From NCBI GenBank assembly GCA_902558075.1, contig CACECO010000002.1, positions 1 through 64,000 of the forward strand: a stretch of DNA of 64,000 nucleotides. The letters run 5' to 3'. Source of the stretch: an uncultured Litorivicinus sp. (GTDB taxonomy: Bacteria; Pseudomonadota; Gammaproteobacteria; Pseudomonadales; Litorivicinaceae). Position 1 is the first letter of the stretch, and each line of letters opens with the position of its first letter. This document shows positions 42,063 to 52,535 of this stretch, one piece after another. The notes beneath the pieces are model-generated. The model was not told where the DNA came from and did not search any database. It saw only the letters and a program-made list of their open reading frames with translations. The position numbers and the translations under genes were made by a program.

Positions 42063-43334
42063 TTAAGAACGCATTGTAAATTCAGGATAGGCTTCCATTC
42101 CCATCTCGGAAACATCTACTCCGTTAATTTCTTCTTCTTCTGTTACTCGAATGCCCATGATCGCTTTTAAGATAAACCAAACGACTAATGAAGCAATGAA
42201 CGTAAAAGCAAAGATGCTAACGATACCCAAGATCTGAGCACCCATCGTTGCGTCAGAATTCGACAACAAAACCGCAAACAGACCCCAAATTCCTGCTACA
42301 CCATGAACTGAAATAGCTCCGACAGGATCGTCTATCTTCAACCTATCAAGAGATAGGATTGAAAAAACAACGATCACTCCACCAACAACACCGATTATCG
42401 TCGCTAGCAACGCGGTTGGCGCAAGTGGCTCCGCAGTAATAGACACAAGGCCGGCAAGTGCGCCGTTGAGAGCCATCGACAAATCAGCCTTTCCAAATAA
42501 GATTTTAGTGACAACAGCGGCAGCAATAGCTCCACCAGCAGCAGCCATGTTGGTGTTCAAAAATACCTGAGCAACAGCATTTGCTTCATCAACATTGGAA
42601 ACCATCAATTCTGATCCACCATTGAAACCAAACCACCCAAGCCACAAAATGAACGTCCCGAGGGTTGCCAGCGGCATATTACAGCCAGGGATCGCATTTA
42701 TTTCGCCATTGGGACCATATTTTCCTTTGCGTGCTCCCAAGACAATAACACCTGCCAATGCCGCGGCTGCACCACACATGTGGACGATGCCTGATCCGGC
42801 AAAATCGCTGAATCCAGCCTCTGACAAGAAGCCACCGCCCCAGCTCCACGAGCCTTGGGTTGGGTAGATGAAACCTGTGAACACTATTGCAAAAGCTAGA
42901 AACGCAAACAGCTTCATCCTCTCCGCGATTGCGCCAGAGATGATCGACATACCCGTCGCAACAAATACAACCTGGAAGAAGAAGTCAGACCGGCCTGAAT
43001 AGTAGGGGGCGTCATCTCCGCCAGCAACAACTGCATCGGCAGTGTTTTCGTCACCGATCAGGAATCCAACATCTGGTATGACCCCAGTCCAAGAGTCATT
43101 GATGTACATGAGATTGTAGCCGATTACCAAATACATAACCGACGCTATTGAATATAAAAGAATATTTTTCGTTAGAATAGTGGTCGTGTTCTTTGCCCTG
43201 ACCATGCCGGCTTCGAGCATAGCGAAACCTGCGGCCATCCACATCACGAATGCACCCATTAAAAGAAAATAAAATGTATCGAGGGCGTAGGCCAACTGGG
43301 CCAGATCGCCGCTTACAGTAGCTAAATCATTCAC
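42063..43334 (-). CDS. amt: Ammonium transporter
   Basis: A 423-residue Amt/MEP channel with about 11 TM helices. Conserved pieces are FVMWMAAGFAMLEAGMVRAKNT (first helices), GFADFAGSGIVHMCGAAAAL with the pore His, TLGTFILWLGWFGFNGGSEL, and ISVHGVAGIWGLFAVLL with the second pore His. It imports NH4+/NH3 and is gated by the GlnK protein encoded just upstream. Unlike E. coli AmtB there is no obvious cleavable signal peptide. Confidence 0.94.
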   Translation of the reverse strand: MNDLATVSGDLAQLAYALDTFYFLLMGAFVMWMAAGFAMLEAGMVRAKNTTTILTKNILLYSIASVMYLVIGYNLMYINDSWTGVIPDVGFLIGDENTADAVVAGGDDAPYYSGRSDFFFQVVFVATGMSIISGAIAERMKLFAFLAFAIVFTGFIYPTQGSWSWGGGFLSEAGFSDFAGSGIVHMCGAAAALAGVIVLGARKGKYGPNGEINAIPGCNMPLATLGTFILWLGWFGFNGGSELMVSNVDEANAVAQVFLNTNMAAAGGAIAAAVVTKILFGKADLSMALNGALAGLVSITAEPLAPTALLATIIGVVGGVIVVFSILSLDRLKIDDPVGAISVHGVAGIWGLFAVLLSNSDATMGAQILGIVSIFAFTFIASLVVWFILKAIMGIRVTEEEEINGVDVSEMGMEAYPEFTMRS

Positions 43335-43385
43335 TATAACTCTCCTGCGAAGTGTGTCTTTGATCGAGTTGTGTTGTTGTTGCGC

Positions 43386-43772
<387 letters not shown>

Positions 43773-43782
43773 TTAGAGATAT

Positions 43783-43798
43783 TGCAGACACCGTGCCA
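43783..43798 (-). promoter_or_regulatory. Sigma-54 (RpoN) promoter of glnK-amt
   Basis: On the minus strand TGGCACGGTGTCTGCA matches the sigma-54 consensus TGGCAC-N5-TTGCW with one mismatch (CTGC for TTGC) and correct GG/GC spacing. It lies 59-74 bp upstream of glnK. PII-ammonium transporter operons are classic sigma-54/NtrC targets. Confidence 0.85.
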
Positions 43799-43852
43799 AT
43801 CAATCACTTCGCAGGAGATTGAGGGTTCTGGCGGGCTCTTCCCCTCCAGAAA

Positions 43853-43867
43853 GCACCGAAATTGCGC
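43853..43867. promoter_or_regulatory. Weaker candidate NtrC site
   Basis: GCACCGAAATTGCGC has one good NtrC half-site (GCACC) and a partly matched second half. Its centre is 42 bp, four helical turns, from the stronger site at 43895-43909, so both would face the same side of the DNA. Support is the spacing plus the half-site. Confidence 0.4.
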
Positions 43868-43894
43868 ACACCGTGAACTGTAACGGCTTTCACG

Positions 43895-43909
43895 GCACTA
43901 AAATAGTGC
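43895..43909. promoter_or_regulatory. NtrC-type enhancer site
   Basis: GCACTAAAATAGTGC is a perfect palindrome and a close match to the NtrC enhancer consensus GCACyA-N3-TrGTGC. Its centre is about 110 bp upstream of the sigma-54 element, a usual enhancer distance. It predicts induction of glnK-amt under nitrogen limitation. It also lies about 70 bp upstream of the divergent ubiK start. Confidence 0.75.
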
Positions 43910-43978
43910 GAGCTGTATGAGATGAAATTTTTTCTGATCGCCCGCATCATGAAGTCATAACCTGGAAGGAGATAGACC

Positions 43979-44215
43979 ATGCTCAATAGAGATGCGTTTA
44001 ATGACATCGCCACGAAAATTTCTGAAGCGTTGCCAGAGCCTGCTCGAAAAATGCAGGCACAATTTAAACAGCAGGCAGAAGATTTAATCGCACAAGGACT
44101 AAAAGATCTCAACGTTGTGACGAGAGAAGACTACGACAAGCAGACTGAAAAGCTGTCAAAAGCTGAAGCAAAATTAGCAGAACTCGAAACACGGCTCGCT
44201 GCACTCGAGAAATAA
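43979..44215 (+). CDS. ubiK: Ubiquinone biosynthesis accessory factor UbiK (YqiC-like)
   Basis: A 78-residue small protein. MLNRDAFNDIATKISEALPEPARKMQAQFKQQAEDLIAQGLKDLNVVTREDYD is the conserved BMFP/UbiK part. The C-terminal third (KQTEKLSKAEAKLAELETRLAALE) is a trimeric coiled coil. It supports aerobic ubiquinone synthesis by interacting with UbiJ and lipids. GGAAGGAG precedes the start. It is divergent from glnK, as in Pseudomonas-like genomes. Confidence 0.9.
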   Translation: MLNRDAFNDIATKISEALPEPARKMQAQFKQQAEDLIAQGLKDLNVVTREDYDKQTEKLSKAEAKLAELETRLAALEK

Positions 44216-44237
44216 GATCTCAGAGCATACTATGAAG

Positions 44238-44279
44238 CTCTGCAAAAATACTGTATATAATTACAGTATGTTTGCAGAG
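44238..44279 (+). promoter_or_regulatory. 42-bp palindrome containing LexA box, -10 box and dnaE2 start codon
   Basis: Two 18-bp arms, CTCTGCAAAAATACTGTA and its near-complement TACAGTATGTTTGCAGAG (one mismatch), flank TATAAT. Inside is CTGTATATAATTACAG (44251-44266), a full CTG-N10-CAG LexA operator. TATAAT is a perfect -10 box. A start site 7 nt downstream would be base 44268, the A of the dnaE2 ATG, so the mRNA is predicted to be leaderless and LexA would sit directly on the promoter. The -35 region is poor. Confidence 0.8.
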
Positions 44280-47200
44280 TTTTGTTGTACATCTAATTTC
44301 ACTTTCTTAACAGGCGCATCACATCCTGAAGAATATGTGGTGCGCGCTCATGCTCTTGGTTACTCAGGGATCGGTGTTACCGACGAAGCCTCTGTGTCTG
44401 GAGCCGTTCGTGCACATCTCACCTCACAAACGCTGAATATTCCAATGGTGCATGGATCGCGGTTCCGAATCGATAAGCAACTTGAGCTGACGTTTCTTGC
44501 ATCAAACAGAAAGGCTTGGGGAGAACTCGGACAACTGATTTCACTTGCACGACGACGATCATCAAAAGGTGCATATCAGTTAACGCGACGTGACTTAATT
44601 GGGTATACAGACACACTATTATGTCTGTGGCACCCACATCCTCAGGCATTGGACTGGACCTCTCAAATCGAAAGCTTGTCTTACGCCTTTAGAGGACGAT
44701 TTTGGATTGCAGCTCACTTACCCGAATCTGGGCATCAAGCTGATCTAGCTGAACGTATCGATCTCACAGCATTTGAGTGGAACTTACCTGTTGTGGCAAC
44801 ACAGCGACCTCTGATGCATATCCGTCAGCGTTTAAAACTACAACATACTCTAACAGCGATCCGGCTTGGTGCCCCGATTATTGAAATCGCAGATCAATTA
44901 GAACGATCAAGTGAACGTACTCTAATGGATCAACACGGACTAAAGCAGCGATATCCGAGCACTTGGCTCCACGAATCACTCAATATTCTAGACCGATTCA
45001 ACTTTTCATTAAGTGATTTACGTTACGAATACCCGAAAGAGATTTGCCCACCGCAATACAATAATGAACAAGCATTCTTGCGAGATCTGGTATTCGAAGG
45101 CGCAAGGCGACGCTGGCAGCAAGGAATACCCGACAACATCGTCTGCCTGATCGAAAAAGAACTCACAATCATCGAAGAGATGAACTACGCCTGCTACTTC
45201 CTGACTGTGTACGATATCGTGGCTTATGCTCGCTCTCAAAACATCCTTTGTCAGGGCAGAGGCTCTGCTGCAAATTCCGTGGTCTGCTATTGCCTTTTTA
45301 TTACAGAAGTTGATCCAAGTCGCGTATCCGTATTATTTGAGCGCTTTGTATCTAAAGAGCGTAATGAGCCACCCGATATTGACGTTGATTTTGAGCATCA
45401 TCGGCGAGATGAAGTCATTCAATATATTTACCGGAAATATTCCAAAGAACGAGCAGCGCTTGCCGCAGCGGTCGTCACCTACAAAAAACGTTCAGCAATC
45501 CGGGATGTCGGTAAAGCCTTGAATCTACCAATTGATTTGATTGAAGCGCTATCCGGAAGTCTCGCATGGTGGGATAAAAAAGACGCGATGATTGACCGCT
45601 TTGCTGAACTCGGAATCGATCCACAAGGTCCTCAAATTCAACTATTGACCGAATTAGTAACGGAAATCTTGGGCTTCCCGAGACATCTCACACAACATGT
45701 CGGAGGGTTCGTTATTTCACGCGGCCCACTCTCTGAATTGTGTCCTATGGAAAATACAGCCATGCAAGACAGGACCTGCTTACAATGGGATAAAGATGAT
45801 ATTGACGCACTCGGGCTGCTCAAAGTCGATGTTCTTGCACTCGGAATGCTGACCGCAATTCGTGGAAGTTTAGAGCTTGCGCTCCAATATCAGACAATCC
45901 ATCGACCCCGTAACGGACGATATCAACGTCCTCCTCATTCGATCGCCGAGATCCCACCAGAAGATTCCTTGGTCTATGACATGCTGTGCCAAGGGGATGC
46001 GATTGGTGTTTTCCAAGTTGAGTCCAGAGCTCAACTTGCCATGCTTCCTCGACTTAAACCACGGACCTATTACGATCTTGTAGTTGAAGTTGCCATTGTC
46101 AGACCCGGACCAATTCAAGGCGACATGGTGCACCCATATCTCAGGCGGCGCGATGGTATTGATCCCAAAGAAAAACAACCGAAAGAAATCAGTCAAATTC
46201 TTGATCGAACTCTTGGTGTACCGATTTTCCAAGAACAAGTGATCCAATTGGTGATGGTGGCTGCCGGCTTTAGTGCTGGGGAGGCAGACGCATTGAGACG
46301 GGCGATGGCGACTTGGAAAGCTGGAAATGGCTTATCTCATTTCCACGAAAAAATTGTCAGCGGAATGCTGGCACGAGGACATTCTCACGAGTTTGCTGAG
46401 CGCCTCTGTCGTCAAATCGAAGGATTTGGAAAGTACGGTTTCCCCGAGTCACATGCTGCAAGCTTTGCGTTACTTGTGTATTCATCAGCTTGGGTCAAAT
46501 GCCATCTCCCAGCGGCATTCTACTGTGGCTTATTAAACGCCCAACCCATGGGATTTTATACGCCATCGCAACTACTTCAGGATGCCAAACGTCACGGTAT
46601 CGACATCCGACCGATTGATGTGAATGCATCTGAATGGTTATCAACACTTGAGGATGTGGGAGGGTCTCCATGTATTAGACTAGGTTTACATCTCATTAAA
46701 GGACTGCGATTTGAAACAGCGAACGCACTTGTCAAAGCACGCTGTCATCCTTTTCAGAACCTCAATGACTTTCGAAGCCGTACAGGACTCTCAACAGGGG
46801 ACTTAGAAATTCTGGCCAGCGCACATGCGTTCCGCTCACTGACTGATAATCGTTTTGATAGTTTTTGGCAACTTGGAGATCAAGAATCGCAATTACCATT
46901 ATTTCAAGGTGCGATTCAGGCAGTCGAAGACTTTAGACCGCGTATTCCTGCGCTTAGTGAGACGTTAGTTGCTGATTATCGAACCACTGGATTATCACTT
47001 GAAGCACATCCGATGAGTTTATTGCGGGATAAATCAGCGTTTCGTATCTGTCGACGGTCATCAGAGCTCGATCGATTGCCAAGACATCCTGATCTTCGAA
47101 TTTGGATAGCAGGCATTGTTGCGACACGCCAACGACCAGGTTCAGCCTCTGGTGTGGTTTTCATCACCTTGGAAGATGAAGATGGACAAATTAATTGCCT

Positions 47201-47375
47201 TGTATGGCCTTCTCTCGTGGAAACATTCAGACATCAGATCTTAGCCAGCCGCTTATTGAAAGTTAGGGGAAAAGTCCAAGAATCTGACGGGGTCATTCAT
47301 ATCATCGCTGATACCCTAGAAGATGCTAGCGAATGGCTTGGAGATCTCAAACCAAGCTCTCGTGATTTTCATTGA
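44268..47375 (+). CDS. dnaE2: Error-prone DNA polymerase DnaE2 (ImuC)
   Basis: A 1035-residue C-family polymerase. The N-terminal PHP domain has FAEFCCTSNFTFLTGASHPEEYVVRA. The catalytic aspartates are in EPPDIDVDFEHHRRDEV, with RPGPIQGDMVHPYLRRRDG, VPIFQEQVIQLVMVAAGFS and AESHAASFALLVYSSAW-like residues (PESHAASFALL). The C-terminal OB fold is LRIWIAGIVATRQRPGSASGVVFITLEDEDG. It does SOS-induced translesion synthesis. The ORF-track start at 44232 would place the LexA box inside the gene, so the ATG at 44268 is chosen. No imuA or imuB gene adjoins it. It overlaps converging tolC by 7 bp. Confidence 0.92.
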   Translation: MFAEFCCTSNFTFLTGASHPEEYVVRAHALGYSGIGVTDEASVSGAVRAHLTSQTLNIPMVHGSRFRIDKQLELTFLASNRKAWGELGQLISLARRRSSKGAYQLTRRDLIGYTDTLLCLWHPHPQALDWTSQIESLSYAFRGRFWIAAHLPESGHQADLAERIDLTAFEWNLPVVATQRPLMHIRQRLKLQHTLTAIRLGAPIIEIADQLERSSERTLMDQHGLKQRYPSTWLHESLNILDRFNFSLSDLRYEYPKEICPPQYNNEQAFLRDLVFEGARRRWQQGIPDNIVCLIEKELTIIEEMNYACYFLTVYDIVAYARSQNILCQGRGSAANSVVCYCLFITEVDPSRVSVLFERFVSKERNEPPDIDVDFEHHRRDEVIQYIYRKYSKERAALAAAVVTYKKRSAIRDVGKALNLPIDLIEALSGSLAWWDKKDAMIDRFAELGIDPQGPQIQLLTELVTEILGFPRHLTQHVGGFVISRGPLSELCPMENTAMQDRTCLQWDKDDIDALGLLKVDVLALGMLTAIRGSLELALQYQTIHRPRNGRYQRPPHSIAEIPPEDSLVYDMLCQGDAIGVFQVESRAQLAMLPRLKPRTYYDLVVEVAIVRPGPIQGDMVHPYLRRRDGIDPKEKQPKEISQILDRTLGVPIFQEQVIQLVMVAAGFSAGEADALRRAMATWKAGNGLSHFHEKIVSGMLARGHSHEFAERLCRQIEGFGKYGFPESHAASFALLVYSSAWVKCHLPAAFYCGLLNAQPMGFYTPSQLLQDAKRHGIDIRPIDVNASEWLSTLEDVGGSPCIRLGLHLIKGLRFETANALVKARCHPFQNLNDFRSRTGLSTGDLEILASAHAFRSLTDNRFDSFWQLGDQESQLPLFQGAIQAVEDFRPRIPALSETLVADYRTTGLSLEAHPMSLLRDKSAFRICRRSSELDRLPRHPDLRIWIAGIVATRQRPGSASGVVFITLEDEDGQINCLVWPSLVETFRHQILASRLLKVRGKVQESDGVIHIIADTLEDASEWLGDLKPSSRDFH

Positions 47376-48661
47376 ACCAGGTACCGGTTAATCCGCGCAA
47401 TTGCTGACTCAGATAAATCTCCAATCGCTTGGTCAAATTGTAATTGTCGAATGACATGAGTGTGTCGCGCCTTTGCAAAATCACGTTCTGCAGCAAATAA
47501 ATCCTTTTTTGCATTCAACACCTCGACGATATCGCCGGATCCAACCGCATAAGCGGCCTCAGTCGCTTCAACACGACTCGCTGCAGAAACAATCGCCAGC
47601 TGCCGCGCTTCCACAGTGCGCGCACTCGCTTCGAGATTACGAAACGCTTTCTGCATGCTCGCGTGAACTTCACGGCGTACTTTCGCTAAGTTCGCTTCTG
47701 CTCTGATGATATTTGCTTTAGCCACTTCGACCTTTGCAACAGCAACGCCGTTGGTATAGATCGGTGCAGACAATGTCACACTCAGAACATTACTTCGCGC
47801 ACCAGCATTCGTCCCTGCTGTATTGCTGCCTGAAGTATCAGATATTGAAAACGTTGACGATAAAGCAAGTGTCGGGTTGGTCTCGGAACGCGCTTCATCA
47901 AGTTTTGCTAGCGCACTCTGGTAGCTCTCTTGTTTAGCGATAACGTCAGGGTGTTGATCGACTGACATTTCAAGTTGATCATCCAATGATCGATGAAGAT
48001 CTGCCGCGAAGCCCTCTCCTAAATCCAAAAGATCAAGAATTGAGGTATCAACTAATTGCTCGAGATCCGATCTCGCAGTATCCAGCGCAACTTCTGCACT
48101 GATTAATCGCACCTGAGATAAATCAAGCTGTGCCCGCGCCTGGTCCACATCAACTCGCGTCCCGATGCCAACAACTAAACGTTCGGTCGCTTGGTCCAAC
48201 TGACGTTCAAATGCTTCAACTTCGGCTCGAGCCGCAAGCAAATCTTGCTCCGCCGACAAAACAGCAAAATATCGATCCGTCACTGAAATTATATGCGTCT
48301 GCCGGTACGCGGCCAAAGATGCTTTTGCCTCTCGAACCGCGGCGTCCTGACTTTCAATTTTGGCATCCAGCCCTCGATCATACACTGGCATACTGAGGGT
48401 CAGTGACAAGGTACCAGTTCGATAAACGTCGTCGCTTTTAAGATTCTGAGTTCCTTTTCCTGACACTGACGCACTCGCACTTAAACCACGACCGCGACGA
48501 ACTTGTTGTCCCAACGCCTCTGACGCGTCACGCGCTGCAATCTGTGCCCGCAACGCTGGATCGTTGGTAACAGCTAAATTATAAATATCGGATAAATTCT
48601 TGGGCTCAGCCATGGCACTTCCCGCCAGGACGAGACCGAACGCAATACTAAAGATGCGCAT
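47369..48661 (-). CDS. tolC: TolC-family outer-membrane efflux protein
   Basis: A 430-residue outer-membrane channel protein. The signal peptide is MRIFSIAFGLVLAGSAMA. Two OEP repeats follow, beginning NLSDIYNLAVTNDPALRAQIAARDAS and, in the second half, DDQLEMSVDQHPDVIAKQESYQSALAKLDEARSETNPTL. The long helical hairpins form the periplasmic tunnel. The ATG at 48661 has AGGTGG upstream and follows the hemE stop; the ORF-track start at 48721 lies inside hemE. It exports drugs or proteins with inner-membrane pumps encoded elsewhere. Confidence 0.9.
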   Translation of the reverse strand: MRIFSIAFGLVLAGSAMAEPKNLSDIYNLAVTNDPALRAQIAARDASEALGQQVRRGRGLSASASVSGKGTQNLKSDDVYRTGTLSLTLSMPVYDRGLDAKIESQDAAVREAKASLAAYRQTHIISVTDRYFAVLSAEQDLLAARAEVEAFERQLDQATERLVVGIGTRVDVDQARAQLDLSQVRLISAEVALDTARSDLEQLVDTSILDLLDLGEGFAADLHRSLDDQLEMSVDQHPDVIAKQESYQSALAKLDEARSETNPTLALSSTFSISDTSGSNTAGTNAGARSNVLSVTLSAPIYTNGVAVAKVEVAKANIIRAEANLAKVRREVHASMQKAFRNLEASARTVEARQLAIVSAASRVEATEAAYAVGSGDIVEVLNAKKDLFAAERDFAKARHTHVIRQLQFDQAIGDLSESAIARINRYLVQ

Positions 48662-48671
48662 TATGTCCACC

Positions 48672-49748
48672 TCAATGTGAGCCGGAATGAATCTCGCGGC
48701 TAATTCGTTGTATTGCTTCAATCATAGTGGCAGGACGCTGAGGATCAACGTGCTGGTTGATACCGTGGCCCAAATTAAAAACATGGCCCAGGTTCGGACC
48801 GAAGCTTTTCAGAAGTCTTTCCACCTCAGATGTGATCAATGCATCAGATCCGAACAAAACAGACGGATCAAGGTTACCTTGGAGTGCTACCTGTGATCCG
48901 ACTCGCTCCCGGCAACGACCAAGATCAACCGTCCAATCGAGCCCCAACGCATCGCAACCTGTTGCTACCATTTGCTCGAGCCATGCGCCGCCACCTTTGG
49001 TAAAGAGAACCACTGGGACTTGGCGCCCCTCGGATTCACGAATCAAGCCGGTAACAATTTTTTGCATATAAGCAAGAGAAAACTCACGATAGGCAGGTTC
49101 AGTCAAAACTCCGCCCCATGTATCGAAAATCTGTACCGCTTGTGCGCCAGCATCGATCTGCGCATTCAAATAATCCGTCACAGCGGTTGCAAGTTTTTCT
49201 AGTAACACATGAAGCGCATCTGGATCTGAATACATCATTCCTTTGGCATAGCGATATTCTTTTGATCCTCCACCCTCAATCATATATGTCGCCAAGGTCC
49301 AAGGGCTTCCAGAAAATCCGATCAATGGCACACGTCCATTGAGTTCGCGACGAATCGTTGACACCGCATTCATCACATAATCCAATGCATCTGCTATCGA
49401 TGGAACCGGGAGCGCATCGATATCTGCGCGTGTTCTAACGGGACGCTCAAAACGCGGACCTTCTCCAGCCTCAAAATAGAGACCACAATCCATTGCATCA
49501 GGAATGGTCAAAATGTCCGAAAACAAAATCGCTGCATCAAGTGGATAACGCTCGAGCGGCTGCATCGTTACTTCACAGGCGAGCTCTGCGTTTTTACAAA
49601 GGCTCATAAAGTCGCCAGCAATTTTTCGGGTCGCCCGATACTCTGGCAAATAGCGCCCTGCCTGACGCATCATCCAAACGGGTGTTTGATCAACAGGTTG
49701 GCGGAGTAATGCTCTTAAAAACCGATCGTTTTTTAATGCTGATGTCAT
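48672..49748 (-). CDS. hemE: Uroporphyrinogen decarboxylase
   Basis: A 358-residue heme-pathway enzyme converting uroporphyrinogen III to coproporphyrinogen III. The hallmark N-terminal motif is [16 protein letters not shown]. Also present are [52 protein letters not shown] and [12 protein letters not shown]. It overlaps metY by 4 bp. Its position next to the gltBD block matches Pseudomonas-type order. Confidence 0.95.
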   Translation of the reverse strand: MTSALKNDRFLRALLRQPVDQTPVWMMRQAGRYLPEYRATRKIAGDFMSLCKNAELACEVTMQPLERYPLDAAILFSDILTIPDAMDCGLYFEAGEGPRFERPVRTRADIDALPVPSIADALDYVMNAVSTIRRELNGRVPLIGFSGSPWTLATYMIEGGGSKEYRYAKGMMYSDPDALHVLLEKLATAVTDYLNAQIDAGAQAVQIFDTWGGVLTEPAYREFSLAYMQKIVTGLIRESEGRQVPVVLFTKGGGAWLEQMVATGCDALGLDWTVDLGRCRERVGSQVALQGNLDPSVLFGSDALITSEVERLLKSFGPNLGHVFNLGHGINQHVDPQRPATMIEAIQRISREIHSGSH

Positions 49749-51016
49749 GCCAGCGATAAAGCCTGATCCAGGTCAGCCAAAATATCATCAATATGCTCGA
49801 TACCGATGCATAAGCGAATCATTTCAGGCTTCACTCCAACCGATAGTTGTTCCTCATCTGATAACTGACGATGCGTGGTCGACGCCGGATGACAGGCCAA
49901 TGAACGCGCATCACCGATATTCACAAGACGCTTGAACAAGCCAAGTGCATCGTAGAACTTTACGCCTGCATCAAAACCACCTTTAACACCAAAAGTCAGA
50001 AGTGCGGAAGGCATCCCTCCAAGCTGACTTTGGACTAGTGCGTAATGAGGGTGATCAGGCAAACCTGCATAACTGACCCACTCAACCTTTGAATGCACTT
50101 GCAAGAACTCAGCGACTTTCTGGGCGTTTTCACAGTGTCGCTCCATTCGAAGACTCAGAGTTTCAATGCCCTGTAAGAGGAGAAAGGCATTCATTGGGGC
50201 AAGCGCTGCACCGGTGTTACGGAGCGGCACAGTGCGCGCCCGCGCAATAAAAGCTGCTGGACCAAATGCATCTGAATACACAACGTCATGATACGCAGGC
50301 TCAGGTGCCGTCATCCCAGGGAACTTGTCTCCCTGTGCAGTCCAATCAAAGTTACCGCCATCAACGATAATTCCACCCAGTGAGTTGCCATGGCCTCCCA
50401 TGAACTTTGTGAGCGCATGTACAACAATATTGGCACCCAATTCAATTGGCTTACACAGAGCCGGGGTGGCGACCGTGTTATCAACGACCAAAGGCAATCC
50501 ATTGCGAGACGCCATCGCAGCCATTGCACGAATATCAACGATGTTACCAGCCGGATTACCAATGGTTTCGCAATAGATCGCGCGCGTATTTTCATCAACT
50601 AACTTCTCCAAGTCTTCCGCACGGTCAGTTGTAGCGAAACGCACTTCAACGCCTTGGCTTGGCAACATGTGCGCGAATAGCGTGTAAGTCCCACCATACA
50701 GTTGCGGTGTCGTCACAATGTTGTGACCCTGACTCGCGAGTGTCTGCAAAGCGTAAGTGATTGCTGCCATTCCGGATGAGACGGCGAGCGCAGCAATGCC
50801 ACCTTCGAGAGCTGCGACGCGTTGTTCAAGCACATCGCATGTTGGGTTCATAATGCGGGTGTAAATATTTCCTGGGACTTCAAGATTAAATAGAGCAGCC
50901 CCATGCGCTGCATCATCAAACTCAAACGCTACGTTTTGGCAAATCGGTGGGACGACCGCCTTGGTTGTTGGGTCAGTTTGATACCCCGCATGGATCGATA
51001 GTGTTTCGTCGCGCAT
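49745..51016 (-). CDS. metY: O-acetylhomoserine aminocarboxypropyltransferase (sulfhydrylase)
   Basis: A 423-residue Cys/Met-metabolism PLP enzyme. The opening is [31 protein letters not shown]. There is [51 protein letters not shown] with the PLP lysine, and [18 protein letters not shown]. It uses sulfide and O-acetylhomoserine to form homocysteine. The 73-bp gap upstream is too short for a SAM riboswitch and I see none. The gene is interposed between gltD and hemE. Confidence 0.93.
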   Translation of the reverse strand: MRDETLSIHAGYQTDPTTKAVVPPICQNVAFEFDDAAHGAALFNLEVPGNIYTRIMNPTCDVLEQRVAALEGGIAALAVSSGMAAITYALQTLASQGHNIVTTPQLYGGTYTLFAHMLPSQGVEVRFATTDRAEDLEKLVDENTRAIYCETIGNPAGNIVDIRAMAAMASRNGLPLVVDNTVATPALCKPIELGANIVVHALTKFMGGHGNSLGGIIVDGGNFDWTAQGDKFPGMTAPEPAYHDVVYSDAFGPAAFIARARTVPLRNTGAALAPMNAFLLLQGIETLSLRMERHCENAQKVAEFLQVHSKVEWVSYAGLPDHPHYALVQSQLGGMPSALLTFGVKGGFDAGVKFYDALGLFKRLVNIGDARSLACHPASTTHRQLSDEEQLSVGVKPEMIRLCIGIEHIDDILADLDQALSLA

Positions 51017-51089
51017 TCTCGCTGCCCTCTTATCGTGTATTGCTAAAAATGTCTTGTGTAATGAAGATTCTGTGAGGAATCCAATACCT

Positions 51090-52535
<1,446 letters not shown>

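Noticed and set aside
50944-51089. SAM or other riboswitch before metY
   Set aside because: The upstream gap is only 73 bp and shows no riboswitch-like conserved core or terminator hairpin.
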